Assembly: GCA_032250905.1 (NCBI GenBank)
Contig: JAVVEQ010000017.1
Span: 1 to 55,326 of the forward strand
DNA length: 55,326 nucleotides
Direction of reading: 5' to 3'
Source of the DNA: Desulfotignum sp032250905
Lineage (GTDB): Bacteria > Desulfobacterota > Desulfobacteria > Desulfobacterales > Desulfobacteraceae
Below, in pieces: positions 8,694-17,200 of this stretch. The position numbers were made by a program, and so were the translations under genes. Every line of letters starts with the position of its first letter. The stretch's first letter is position 1. The notes under the pieces are model-generated. The model did not search any database. It was given only the letters and a program-made list of their open reading frames with translations, and was not told the DNA's origin.

Positions 8694-9675
8694 TACCTTA
8701 AAATACCCTTCCGTCTGCCGGATCGGTGGCGATCATATGCCTGATCCCCGCAGTTTACTGCCAAAGGCCATTGAAGAGATCATCGCATCTCTGGATGATG
8801 ACACCTGTTTTGCTCATATCGGTGACGAACCCATTCATTTTTCCATCTCTGTAAGGGAAATGATTGAAAAATTCAGGGAAGTGCTCTTCCCCGGATATTT
8901 TTCCAGGGAAAAAGTGGACTGCGCCAACCTGATCTACCACATGGGGCAGTCGATATCCCAGCTGTACGACATCTTATCTGAACAGATCATTCATGTCCTT
9001 CGCCATGACTGTCACCGGTATGATCTGGCATGCACGGAATGCGAACCCCGGGGGCATGATGCCGCTTTGACCATGATCAAGGCCATCCCGGATCTGCGTC
9101 GGGAACTGGCCGGGGATGTCAACGGGGCCTATGCGGGCGACCCGGCAGCCAAAAGCCATGATGAAGTCATTTTTTCCTATCCCGGGCTCTATGCCACGAT
9201 GGTATATCGGATTGCCAACCGGCTCAACAAACTTCAGATACCTCAACTGCCACGGATCATGTCCGAGCAGGCCCACAGCATCACAGGCATTGATATCCAT
9301 CCCGGCGCCACCATCGGCCGGCGGTTTGTCATCGATCACGGCACCGGCATTGTCATCGGTGAAACATCGGAGATCGGCGACAATGTCCGGATCTACCAGA
9401 ACGTCACCATCGGTGCATTGTCCCTTCCCCCGGATGCCGGAGAAAAACTCAGGGGTGCCAAACGGCATCCCACCATTGAAGATGACGTGATTGTTTATTC
9501 CGGAGCCACGATCTTAGGCGGCGACACAGTGATTGGTGCCCGATCCGTGGTGGGCGGCAATGTATGGCTGACCTCCTCCATCCCGCCGGATACCAAAGTG
9601 TTCATGGAATCTCCCAAACTGGTTTACAAACACCCCCCTTCACACAAGGAATCCCGTCATGAAAAAACTGCCTGA
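8686..9675 (+). CDS. epsC: Serine O-acetyltransferase (EpsC type)
   Basis: A 329-aa protein transferring acetyl from acetyl-CoA to L-serine, the first step of cysteine synthesis. The C-terminal third (~residues 200-315) is the left-handed beta helix of hexapeptide repeats (IDIHPGATIGRRFVIDHG, GIVIGETSEIGDNVRIYQ), including the His-Gly segment of the active site. The long helical N-terminus (~1-180) is typical of EpsC-type rather than CysE-type enzymes. The start at 8686 overlaps the upstream regulator's stop (ATGAATGA) and has AAAGGA 8-9 bp before it. The frame is open further upstream but runs inside the regulator gene. The 3' end overlaps cysK by 17 bp, so the product O-acetylserine can pass directly to its partner enzyme. 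Confidence 0.93.
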   Translation: MNDTLKYPSVCRIGGDHMPDPRSLLPKAIEEIIASLDDDTCFAHIGDEPIHFSISVREMIEKFREVLFPGYFSREKVDCANLIYHMGQSISQLYDILSEQIIHVLRHDCHRYDLACTECEPRGHDAALTMIKAIPDLRRELAGDVNGAYAGDPAAKSHDEVIFSYPGLYATMVYRIANRLNKLQIPQLPRIMSEQAHSITGIDIHPGATIGRRFVIDHGTGIVIGETSEIGDNVRIYQNVTIGALSLPPDAGEKLRGAKRHPTIEDDVIVYSGATILGGDTVIGARSVVGGNVWLTSSIPPDTKVFMESPKLVYKHPPSHKESRHEKTA

Positions 9676-10576
9676 TATCACTGCGGCCTGCGGCAACACC
9701 CCTCTGGTCTTCCTGGAAAAAGCCAGCCAGGACTGCGGGGCGGACATTTATGGAAAACTCGAATATTTCAATCCCCTGTCCTCGGTCAAGGACCGCATCG
9801 GCCTGGCCATGATCAATGACGGTCTGAAAACCGGAAAAATCAATTCAGACACCGTAATCGTGGAACCCACCTCCGGAAACACCGGCATCGCCCTGGCGTT
9901 CGTGTGCCGGGTCAAGGGGCTGAAGCTGATTCTGACCATGCCTGAAACCATGAGTATCGAACGCCGGCAGCTGCTGGCTCACCTGGGAGCTGAACTGCAC
10001 CTGACCCCGGGGGACAGGGGAATGAAAGGGGCCATAGAGACCGCACAAAACCTGGTTGAAAAAACCGGCAACGCCTGGATGCCGGACCAGTTTTCCAACC
10101 CGGCCAATCCGCAGATTCACCGCACCACCACCGGCCCGGAAATCTGGGACGCCACAGATGGAAAGATCGATATTTTTGTGGCCGGCGTGGGAACGGGCGG
10201 TACCATTACCGGGGTATCGGAAATGATCAAGGCAAAAAATCCGCACCTTCTGTCCGTGGCGGTGGAGCCGGAAAAGTCTCCCGTCCTGTCCGGCGGCAGC
10301 CCGGGTCCCCACAAGATTCAGGGCATCGGGGCCGGTTTCATCCCGGCCAACCTGAACCGGGACATCCTCGATGAAATTGTCCCGGTCTCCGAAGACCATG
10401 CCTTTGCCAATGCCAGGGAACTGGCAAAAGATTACGGAATGCTGTGCGGAATTTCATCGGGTGCCAATTTTCATGCAGCAAAACAGATGGCCATGCAGCA
10501 TCCGGGTAAAACTATTGTGTTCATCGTGTGCGACACCGGTGAACGGTATATCTCAACCCCCCTGTTCCAGACTTGA
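9659..10576 (+). CDS. cysK: Cysteine synthase (O-acetylserine sulfhydrylase)
   Basis: A 305-aa PLP enzyme converting O-acetylserine and sulfide to cysteine and acetate. The PLP lysine lies in SSVKDRIG (~residue 44). The substrate/asparagine loop is PTSGNTGIAL, the glycine-rich phosphate loop is GVGTGGTITG, and the C-terminal GISSGAN segment is intact. Length matches CysK. It overlaps epsC and closes the XRE/two-CW-epsC-cysK operon. In a sulfate reducer, sulfide from dissimilation feeds this step directly. Confidence 0.96.
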   Translation: MKKLPDITAACGNTPLVFLEKASQDCGADIYGKLEYFNPLSSVKDRIGLAMINDGLKTGKINSDTVIVEPTSGNTGIALAFVCRVKGLKLILTMPETMSIERRQLLAHLGAELHLTPGDRGMKGAIETAQNLVEKTGNAWMPDQFSNPANPQIHRTTTGPEIWDATDGKIDIFVAGVGTGGTITGVSEMIKAKNPHLLSVAVEPEKSPVLSGGSPGPHKIQGIGAGFIPANLNRDILDEIVPVSEDHAFANARELAKDYGMLCGISSGANFHAAKQMAMQHPGKTIVFIVCDTGERYISTPLFQT

Positions 10577-10713
10577 TATGTATTGTTTTCCCCTTGCTGG
10601 AATGCCTCCTATTGATCAGATTTGTCCCAGGTAATGCCGACAGGGAATGATGAGGCCCCTTCTGAAGCCTGGATAGCAGATGACTGTCAGGCTGTTCCAC
10701 TTTGCACAGCGGA

Positions 10714-10794
10714 GCCCCCGGAGGTGTATCTCACTGACGGACTGTCGGAGCCCCCAAGGATTCCAGGCCGGCAGTGAGATACACCTCCGGGGGC
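10714..10794. repeat. Perfect 23-nt inverted repeat in the 300-bp cysK/SLC13 gap
   Basis: Arms 10714-10736 and 10772-10794 are exact reverse complements, separated by 35 nt. Allowing one mismatch, pairing extends four more bases inward. The left arm begins GCCCCCGGAGGTG. The spacer repeats part of the left flank (GGAGCCCCC at 10711 and again at 10747). The element lies between the converging ends of cysK (10576) and the SLC13 gene (10877). No T-run follows either arm, so it is not a classic intrinsic terminator; a REP-like palindrome, an mRNA-stabilising hairpin or a small transposon remnant is possible. Nothing else recognisable lies in 10577-10876. Confidence 0.85.
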
Positions 10795-10876
10795 GGCACA
10801 CTGCCACCAGCCGGACGATTTCTGCCGGGACAAGCAGGAGTCAGAAGCCCTGAAGGACGGCCCATTCATGCCAGAA

Positions 10877-12676
10877 TCACCCGCCGGCAACCGGAACCAG
10901 GGGCCAGAAAATCAGGATCAGCGGCACCGCCACCAGGATCACGAGAATGGACAGTGGAAGGCCCAGGCGCCAGTAATCACCGAATTTATACCCCCCCGGT
11001 CCCATGACCAGGGCATTGGACTGGTGACCCACCGGCGTCAGAAACGCGCACGAAGCCCCCACAGCCACTGCCATCAGAAAGGGGTCTGAAGAAATCTCCA
11101 TATCCCGGGCCAGGGTCATGGCGATGGGTGCCATGAGCACAGCGGCGGCCGCATTGTTCACCACGTTGGACAAGAGCATGGTGCCCGCCAGCAGCACTGC
11201 CAGAGTCCCGGCATTGGAAAAAAAACCGGAAAGCATCAGCAGTTTGTCTGCAATCAAACCGGCACCGCCGGAACTTTCCAGGGCATGACCCAGAGGAAAC
11301 ATGGCCCCGAGCAGCACGATCACCGGCCAGTCAATATGCTCATAAATTTCTCCCAGTGGAACGACCCCCACCACAACCATGATCACGGCCGCCGCCACAA
11401 ACGCAATCTGAACCGGCAGCACGCCTGTGGCGGACAGCACCATGGCGCCCCCGAAAATGCCTGCGGACAGCGCCACTTTTTTCGGCTGATCGATGCGGAT
11501 TTCCCGCTCTGCCAAAGGCAGACATTTAAACTTTTTGACCACAGTCTGCAAAGACTCGTCTGTGCCCTGGAACAATAGAATATCACCGGTCATGAATTTT
11601 GTCTGGCCCAGCGGCTGGGTAATGCGCCGCCCGCGGCGGGCGATGGCCAGCAGGTTGACTCCGTAAAGACGCCGAAGATACAGACCGGCGGATGTTTTGC
11701 CCGGAAGCATGGATTCCGTGGTGATCACCGCTTCCATCAGCCGGATATCTCTGGATCCCAGGGTGGCACGGCAGTCTCCCTTGCATTCGGCCAGTTCCAG
11801 ACCCAGTCCGTCCATCAGGGCCTTGAGATCATCCGGTGCCGCCTCCACCATCAGCACATCACCGGGCTCAAGGATTTCGTACCAGGAAGGGGCCGGCTTG
11901 TGTGTCTCTCCCCTGGTAAGGCTCACCACTGTGGCTTCGGTTTCCTTTTCCATAGCAGAGGTCAGATGGAAAATGGTCTGACCCACAAACTTCGATCCTT
12001 CCGGAACGATGATTTCGGTAATGTAATTTTCAATTTCAAACAGTTCATCCGGTGATGACTGGGCTTCCCGTCTGGGTGTCAGGCGCCAGCCAAAAAGAGA
12101 AATAAAGGCCAGGCCTGCAATCGCCACACCGATTCCCACCGGGGCAAAATCAAACATCCGAAATGCCGGCAACCCGGTATCAACCCGGTACAACGCGATA
12201 ATAATATTCGGCGGCGTGCCGATCAAGGTAATCAGACCCCCCAGCAGGGAACCAAATGCCAGGGGCATGAGAAGCAAGGACGGAGACCGGCCGCTTTTGC
12301 GGGACATCCATATGGCCACCGGCATCAACAGAGCCAGAGCACCCACATTGTTCATCACACTGGAGCAGACCACAACAAGCCCTGACAGCGCGGTCACCTG
12401 AATTGTGGGAACGGTTCCCACTTTTGCCATGTGCCGCGACAGCAGATCCACCGCACCGGCATTAAACAGTCCCCGGCTGAGGACCAGCACCGCAGCCACC
12501 GTGGTCACCGCCGGATGACCAAACCCCAGGAACACCTGCTCCATCGGAACCAGGCCGGTAACAGAAACCAGCAGCAGGGCGGTCAGGGCTACCAGGTCAT
12601 ACCTGTACTTACCCCAGACGAACAACACCAGGGTGGCGGAAAGGATGCCAAAAACCAGTGCCTGTTCCGTTGTCAT
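10877..12676 (-). CDS. SLC13-family transporter with two RCK_C (TrkA-C) domains
   Basis: A 599-aa inner-membrane protein. Hydrophobic segments occupy residues ~5-190, including the signature-like SSVMNNVGALALLMPVA and IGTPPNII hairpin loops of the divalent anion/Na+ symporter family. A cytosolic stretch (~205-375) holds two TrkA-C-type domains (EIIVPEGSKFVGQTIF, then TESMLPGKTSAGLYLRR). A second membrane half (~390-595) repeats the asparagine-rich loop as LLSNVVNNAAAAVLMAP. Family members move sulfate, dicarboxylates or similar anions. Its ATG lies 6 bp after the nifS stop with no clear ribosome-binding site, so it is probably the third gene of the nifU-nifS operon. That context favours a sulfur compound as substrate (inference). 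Confidence 0.88.
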   Translation of the reverse strand: MTTEQALVFGILSATLVLFVWGKYRYDLVALTALLLVSVTGLVPMEQVFLGFGHPAVTTVAAVLVLSRGLFNAGAVDLLSRHMAKVGTVPTIQVTALSGLVVVCSSVMNNVGALALLMPVAIWMSRKSGRSPSLLLMPLAFGSLLGGLITLIGTPPNIIIALYRVDTGLPAFRMFDFAPVGIGVAIAGLAFISLFGWRLTPRREAQSSPDELFEIENYITEIIVPEGSKFVGQTIFHLTSAMEKETEATVVSLTRGETHKPAPSWYEILEPGDVLMVEAAPDDLKALMDGLGLELAECKGDCRATLGSRDIRLMEAVITTESMLPGKTSAGLYLRRLYGVNLLAIARRGRRITQPLGQTKFMTGDILLFQGTDESLQTVVKKFKCLPLAEREIRIDQPKKVALSAGIFGGAMVLSATGVLPVQIAFVAAAVIMVVVGVVPLGEIYEHIDWPVIVLLGAMFPLGHALESSGGAGLIADKLLMLSGFFSNAGTLAVLLAGTMLLSNVVNNAAAAVLMAPIAMTLARDMEISSDPFLMAVAVGASCAFLTPVGHQSNALVMGPGGYKFGDYWRLGLPLSILVILVAVPLILIFWPLVPVAGG

Positions 12677-12682
12677 GATTTT

Positions 12683-13855
12683 TTAAACCATTTTACCGTC
12701 TTTCCAGAATGGCGACATGGACCGAAGGGTGTCAATGGCCGGAACAAGGGTCTTCACGATATGATCCATCTCTTCTCTGGTGTTGTAATGAGACAGGGAA
12801 AACCGGATGGTCCCGTGGGCGGATTTGAACGGTACCTTCATGGCCATGAGCACATGGGAAGGGTCAAGAGAACCGGAAGTACAGGCAGATCCTGACGAGG
12901 CACAGATCCCTTCCCTGTCCAGCATCAACAGGATCGATTCTCCTTCCACCGCGTCAAATCCGATGGACAGGGTATTGGGCAGGCGGTTTTCCAGATCACC
13001 GTTCACGGAAACACTGGGAATCTTTTCCAGCAGCTGATTCTGCAGATAATCCCGCAGTTCTTTCACCTGGGTGCCCATGACCGGCAGGTGCCGGGCCGCC
13101 AGTTCACAAGCCTTTCCCAGGCCGATGATGGACACCGTGTTTTCCGTGCCGCCCCGCCGGCCTTTTTCCTGGTGACCGCCGATCAGATAGGGATGGAACT
13201 TGATCCCCTTTTTCACGTACAGCACACCGATACCCTTGGGTGCGTGAATCTTGTGACCGGACAGTGACAGCAGGTCCACCCCGGCCGCTGTCACGTCAAT
13301 GGGCACCTTGCCTGCGGCCTGCACCGCATCGGTGTGAAACAGGATCCCTTTTCCCTTGACCTTTTTTGCGATTTCAGGGATGGGAAAAATGACACCGGTT
13401 TCATTGTTGGCCCACATCAGGGATACAATGGCCGTGTCATCGGAAAGGCTGTCATAGAGCATGTCCAGGTCCAGATGACCTTTTTCATCCACCGGTACAA
13501 ACACCGCATCATACCCTTTTTTATCCCGCAGATACTTGAACAGGTTCAATATGGCCGGATGCTCCACATTGGAGGTAATGATCCGCTTTTTCTCCGGATT
13601 CGCATTCAGGGCCGAAAAAACAGCACTGTTGTCACTTTCCGTGCCGCAGGAGGTGAACACGATCTCCCCGGGATCGGCATGAATCAGATCCGCCACCTGC
13701 TTACGGGCCTGTATGAGTTTTTTCCCCACCTGATCGCCGAATGTATGCATGGAAGACGGATTACCATAATATTCCCCGAAATATGGCACCATCTCTTCAA
13801 TGACTTCATCCGCCACTTTTGTGGTGGCATTGTTGTCCGTATAAATCACTCTCAT
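12683..13855 (-). CDS. nifS: Cysteine desulfurase NifS
   Basis: A 390-aa PLP enzyme taking sulfur from cysteine for Fe-S cluster assembly. The start IYTDNNATTKV is typical of NifS (NNATT), the PLP lysine follows in LSLSGHKIHAPKG (~residue 203), and the catalytic cysteine loop reads ICASSGSACTSGSLDPSHVL (~325). It is preceded by AAGGA and by nifU, 5 bp away, so desulfurase and scaffold are made together. The loop is of the short NifS/IscS type. Confidence 0.96.
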   Translation of the reverse strand: MRVIYTDNNATTKVADEVIEEMVPYFGEYYGNPSSMHTFGDQVGKKLIQARKQVADLIHADPGEIVFTSCGTESDNSAVFSALNANPEKKRIITSNVEHPAILNLFKYLRDKKGYDAVFVPVDEKGHLDLDMLYDSLSDDTAIVSLMWANNETGVIFPIPEIAKKVKGKGILFHTDAVQAAGKVPIDVTAAGVDLLSLSGHKIHAPKGIGVLYVKKGIKFHPYLIGGHQEKGRRGGTENTVSIIGLGKACELAARHLPVMGTQVKELRDYLQNQLLEKIPSVSVNGDLENRLPNTLSIGFDAVEGESILLMLDREGICASSGSACTSGSLDPSHVLMAMKVPFKSAHGTIRFSLSHYNTREEMDHIVKTLVPAIDTLRSMSPFWKDGKMV

Positions 13856-13860
13856 TTGGA

Positions 13861-14424
13861 TTATCCTTTGGCTTTCACAGAGTCGATCACCTCTTCAATC
13901 CGGTCCAGGCACTTGCCGCATCCGCCGCCGGCCTTGAGATAATTGGTGACATCTTCGGTGGTTTCCAGGCCGTTGGCCTTGACCGCGTCAATGATTTCCA
14001 GGTCGGTCACTTCAAAACATTCACATACCAGTTCTCCGGGTTTTTCCATGATCTGGACGCCCCGGTAATTGGCAATGGCTTTTTTCAATGCAGACTTTCC
14101 CATGACCGAGCAGTGCATCTTTTCTTTGGGCAGTCCTCCGAGATAATCGGCAATGTCTTCATTGGTGACCTTGGATGCCTCGTCCAGGGTCATGCCTTTA
14201 ATAATCTCGGTCAGGGCGGAGGAAGATGCCACGGCACTGGCACAGCCGAATGTCATGAAAGATACGTCTACAATCCGTTCGTTTTCATTCACTTTCAAGA
14301 ACAGCTTCAACGCATCCCCGCAGTTCAGAGAACCGGTTTCTCCAATGGCATTGGCATCCTTTAGCTCCCCCACATTTCGAGGGTGCAGAAAATGATCTTT
14401 AACTTTTTCTGTATAATCCCACAT
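13861..14424 (-). CDS. nifU: Fe-S scaffold NifU, short form (IscU domain plus BFD-like [2Fe-2S] domain)
   Basis: A 187-aa scaffold. The N-terminal IscU-like domain (1-~125) has the three ligand cysteines at SLNCGDAL, MTFGCASAVASS and KMHCSVMG. The C-terminal ~50 residues form a BFD-like domain with VCECFEV (CxC) and GGGCGKCLD (CxxC). The third domain of the classical nitrogen-fixation NifU, the Nfu domain, is absent, as is common in anaerobes. The start has GGAG 7 bp upstream. It is the first gene of the nifU-nifS-SLC13 operon behind the promoter/palindrome at 14482-14509. Confidence 0.95.
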   Translation of the reverse strand: MWDYTEKVKDHFLHPRNVGELKDANAIGETGSLNCGDALKLFLKVNENERIVDVSFMTFGCASAVASSSALTEIIKGMTLDEASKVTNEDIADYLGGLPKEKMHCSVMGKSALKKAIANYRGVQIMEKPGELVCECFEVTDLEIIDAVKANGLETTEDVTNYLKAGGGCGKCLDRIEEVIDSVKAKG

Positions 14425-14481
14425 CTGTTTTCTCCTTCAGGTGAAATTTCCTGTTTTGTACCTGTCTTGATGCCTGGGCTA

Positions 14482-14509
14482 AACATACTACAAAGTAGTA
14501 GATTGTCAA
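14482..14509 (-). promoter_or_regulatory. nifU promoter overlapping an Rrf2-like palindrome
   Basis: On the minus strand TTGACA (14504-14509) and TATGTT (14482-14487) are 16 bp apart. The perfect palindrome TACTACAAAGTAGTA (14486-14500) sits between and overlaps the -10, the classic place for a repressor. Small dyads of this kind are bound by Rrf2 proteins such as IscR, which senses Fe-S status and commonly controls isc/nif genes. No Rrf2 gene is in the window, so the regulator is inferred. Confidence 0.7.
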
Positions 14510-14536
14510 GAGTTGTTCCAGCAGGAACGGAAGCGA

Positions 14537-15247
14537 TCACAATTGAAGCGGCACGGGCCTGCGGATACGGATCTGCTTCAGATCGATGACCACATCCCGG
14601 ATGATGATTTCCACCCCGTTTTCCCTGGCCTGCGACAGTTTCCGGGCATAGGCCGGATCGATTTCGAACGCAGGCCCAAACCGGTGTGCATCCATGCGCT
14701 GAATCAGATAAAAGATCACTCCCCGGTACCCGGCAGACACCAGATGACTGAGTTCATCCAGGTGCTTCTGTCCCCTTTTGGTCACTGCATCCGGGAACAG
14801 GGCCGTGCCCTGTTCCACCAGAGTACAGTTCTTGATTTCCACATAACAGTTCCGGCGATTTGTCTTTTCCAGGACCAGGTCCAGCCGGGTGCCTTTGCGG
14901 ACGGTCACCTCGGAACGGACCGTGCCGTACCCGGCCAGTTCCGGGATTTGACCGGTTTCAATTGCTGTCTTTACCAGCCGGTTGGGCACCAGGGTATTAA
15001 TGCCGATCATGGATTCCGGGGTTTTGATCAATTCCCAGGTGTATTTGAGTTTACGCCGGGGATTGTCGCTCACAGACAGCCATACCGGACAGCCCGGAAC
15101 GGCACACCCTTTCATGGACCCGGAATTGGGGCAGTGGGCAATGACGGTTTCACCGGTGTCCAGGCGCACATCCGCCAGGAACCGCTTGTACCGCCTGATC
15201 AGATATCCCGGAATCAGCGGGGGCAGGTTATATGCAGCTGAAGTCAT
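14537..15247 (-). CDS. sfsA: DNA/RNA nuclease SfsA (sugar fermentation stimulation protein family)
   Basis: A 236-aa protein matching SfsA throughout: an N-terminal OB-like domain (RYKRFLADVRLDTGE, AHCPNSGSMKGC) and a nuclease domain with RLDLVLE and YVEIKNCTLVE, whose acidic residues and Lys form the PD-(D/E)xK-like site, then FPDAVTKRGQKHL. ATG 15247 has AGGAG six bases before it; a TTG at 15271 directly after the upstream gene's stop is the only longer alternative. The gene follows the TIGR02757 gene closely and is probably co-transcribed with it. Confidence 0.93.
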   Translation of the reverse strand: MTSAAYNLPPLIPGYLIRRYKRFLADVRLDTGETVIAHCPNSGSMKGCAVPGCPVWLSVSDNPRRKLKYTWELIKTPESMIGINTLVPNRLVKTAIETGQIPELAGYGTVRSEVTVRKGTRLDLVLEKTNRRNCYVEIKNCTLVEQGTALFPDAVTKRGQKHLDELSHLVSAGYRGVIFYLIQRMDAHRFGPAFEIDPAYARKLSQARENGVEIIIRDVVIDLKQIRIRRPVPLQL

Positions 15248-15271
15248 GTTTTCTCCTGTAACGCAGTTCAA

Positions 15272-16087
15272 TTAATCCGCCAGGATACCGGCCAGGTCGT
15301 TCATCTCCAGACTCCGCCGAATACCGAAACGAGTCAGGCAGAAATCATATTTCACGGGATCATTCGGCTGGATCTGTCTGAATCCATCTGTAATCTCCAG
15401 ACAGGCACCCCGGTCCGGGGTACTGCGCCGGGTAAACCCCAGGATACGGCCGGCAGAGAACATGTGCCGGTCCAGCGGCACCAGAAGCCGGCCCGGTTCT
15501 AACTGTTCCCACCCGCCCGGGTCCACCCTGTCACGTCTTACCATCCATCGAAGAAACAGGTGGCTGCGCTTGCATGCGCTGTTCTTGGTTGGATCGGCCA
15601 GCAGATGACCGCAGGCCCCGTCCGGATCCAGTTTCCGGCACATGAAGGTCAACCCGGGCAGCACCGTGGTATCTGTGGGTGCGGCACCGGCCATGAAACA
15701 GGCTTCCAGGGACCCGTATTCCCGGATCACCTGCTGAATGCCGGTCATCAAATTCATGACGTGTGTCTGCCTGGCGAACCGGTAAGTGAATCCGGCCAGA
15801 CCCTGGTCCATTTCCGCCGGGGTCAAACCGGCCAGCCGTGTTGCCGGGTAAGGTCCCAGGAATGCAAGGACCTGTTCCACCGCGCGCACAATCATCTCCA
15901 CCCGGCCGTAGGCCAGGCAGGCCGCCACCAGGGCCGCTATCTCCCGGTCCCGGACATCCGGATACCGGTACAGGAACAGCAATGGATCCGGGTCCACAAA
16001 CGACCGGCGGGTGTAGATATCATACAGGTGTTCCAGTTTTTGTTTCAGCTGCCGGGGCATGGTTGCTTCACAGTCTCTCTCATTCAT
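15272..16087 (-). CDS. TIGR02757 (DUF2400) family protein
   Basis: About 271 aa, soluble. The N-terminal segment DPLLFLYRYPDVRDREIAAL followed by AYGRVEMI is characteristic of TIGR02757, a helix-hairpin-helix-type family found mainly in Bacteroidetes and Desulfobacterota. Also visible are ACKRSHLFLRWMVRRD and PLDRHMF, resembling segments of HhH-GPD DNA glycosylase relatives. Biochemical function is unproven; a link to DNA metabolism fits the following sfsA nuclease. The start is uncertain: ATG 16087 (used here) or ATG 16060, the latter giving an N-terminus closer to homologues as I recall them. The frame is also open upstream from non-ATG codons. Confidence 0.8.
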   Translation of the reverse strand: MNERDCEATMPRQLKQKLEHLYDIYTRRSFVDPDPLLFLYRYPDVRDREIAALVAACLAYGRVEMIVRAVEQVLAFLGPYPATRLAGLTPAEMDQGLAGFTYRFARQTHVMNLMTGIQQVIREYGSLEACFMAGAAPTDTTVLPGLTFMCRKLDPDGACGHLLADPTKNSACKRSHLFLRWMVRRDRVDPGGWEQLEPGRLLVPLDRHMFSAGRILGFTRRSTPDRGACLEITDGFRQIQPNDPVKYDFCLTRFGIRRSLEMNDLAGILAD

Positions 16088-16185
16088 GAAAATTTTTTTG
16101 TTGTCTGCCGGAGGAACCCGCCGGTTGAATATAATCCGGTTCACCGGCAAATGCAACCTTGGACGGTTGCGTACAAATTTTTACC

Positions 16186-16215
16186 TTGACTCTGCCGGAT
16201 GGATGGGCGTAACAT
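16186..16215 (+). promoter_or_regulatory. proC promoter
   Basis: TTGACT (16186-16191), an 18-bp spacer, and TAACAT (16210-16215), 38 bp before the proC start. The start has GGAG nine bases upstream. Confidence 0.6.
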
Positions 16216-16253
16216 GACTGTTTTCAAACGATCCAATCAAGGAGTAACATAAC

Positions 16254-17111
16254 ATGCTGCGGGCAAAAAAAATCGGCTTCATCGGCAGCGGAAACATGGG
16301 AGAGGCCCTGGTCTCCGGACTCGTACTTTCCGAGGCCAGCAGTCCGGAAAACATTATCTGTTCAGACGTTGATCCGGAACTGCTGGAAGCCATTCAGAAA
16401 AAATACGGTGTGACCACCACTTTTGACAACCAGGAAGTGGTAAAACAATCTGATATCATTGTTTATGCCGTCAAACCCCAGATTCTGGGCATGATACTCA
16501 AGCAGACCGCCCCGGTTCTGGACGAATCCAAGCTGATCATTTCCATTGCTGCCGGCGTGCCTCTGGCCGCCATCGCCATCGGTCTTCAGAAAAAACTGCG
16601 GCTGATCCGGGCCATGCCCAACATCTGCGCCTTTGTCAAGGAAAGTGCCACCGCCATTGCCGCAGGGGAATATGTGCTGGAAAACGATGTGGCCGAAGCC
16701 CGTGCCATTTTCAATTCCGTGGGCAAAACCGTGTTTATCCATGAAAACGTTCTCATGGACGCGTTCACCGGCCTGAGCGGCAGCGGCCCGGCCTATATCT
16801 TCACCATTGTGGATGCCATGGCCGATGCTGGCGTGAAAATGGGGTTGTCCCGCAAGGACGCTTTGTTTCTGTCCACCCAGACCGTTCTGGGCTCCGCCCG
16901 GCTGCTGATGGAATCCAAGGAACACCCCGGTCAACTCAAGGATCGGGTCGCCTCCCCAGGGGGAACCGCCATTGCAGGAATCCACACCCTGGAACAGGGG
17001 GGGCTGCGCACCACCCTGATCAATGCGGTGGAATCCGCCACCCATCGCTCCAAAGAGCTGGGAGAAATGATGGTCAAGGATTTTATCGAAAACAACAAAA
17101 ACGGCAAGTAA
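16254..17111 (+). CDS. proC: Pyrroline-5-carboxylate reductase
   Basis: A 285-aa NAD(P)H enzyme for the last step of proline synthesis. The Rossmann loop IGFIGSGNMGEAL is at residues ~6-18. The central VKPQ and IRAMPNICAFVKESATA segments and the C-terminal signature SGSGPAYIFTIVDAMADAGVK plus VASPGGTAIAGI define ProC. Length is slightly above the usual ~270. It is monocistronic: its own promoter lies upstream, and the downstream hairpin serves the convergent gene. Confidence 0.97.
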   Translation: MLRAKKIGFIGSGNMGEALVSGLVLSEASSPENIICSDVDPELLEAIQKKYGVTTTFDNQEVVKQSDIIVYAVKPQILGMILKQTAPVLDESKLIISIAAGVPLAAIAIGLQKKLRLIRAMPNICAFVKESATAIAAGEYVLENDVAEARAIFNSVGKTVFIHENVLMDAFTGLSGSGPAYIFTIVDAMADAGVKMGLSRKDALFLSTQTVLGSARLLMESKEHPGQLKDRVASPGGTAIAGIHTLEQGGLRTTLINAVESATHRSKELGEMMVKDFIENNKNGK

Positions 17112-17118
17112 TCCACAA

Positions 17119-17163
17119 TAAAAAAAACCGGGTGTCTTTTACAAGTTGTTAAAAGACACCCGG
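17119..17163 (-). terminator. Intrinsic terminator of the DVU0772-family gene
   Basis: A perfect 13-bp stem (arms 17128-17140 and 17151-17163, CCGGGTGTCTTTT and its complement) with a 10-nt loop. On the minus strand it is followed by eight T (A-run 17120-17127). It lies between the stops of proC and the minus-strand gene at 17201. With no T-run on the plus side it is strongest for the minus strand. Confidence 0.88.
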
Positions 17164-17200
17164 CTACTGGCAGGGGAACTTTAAAGGAGGCGGTTATGAG

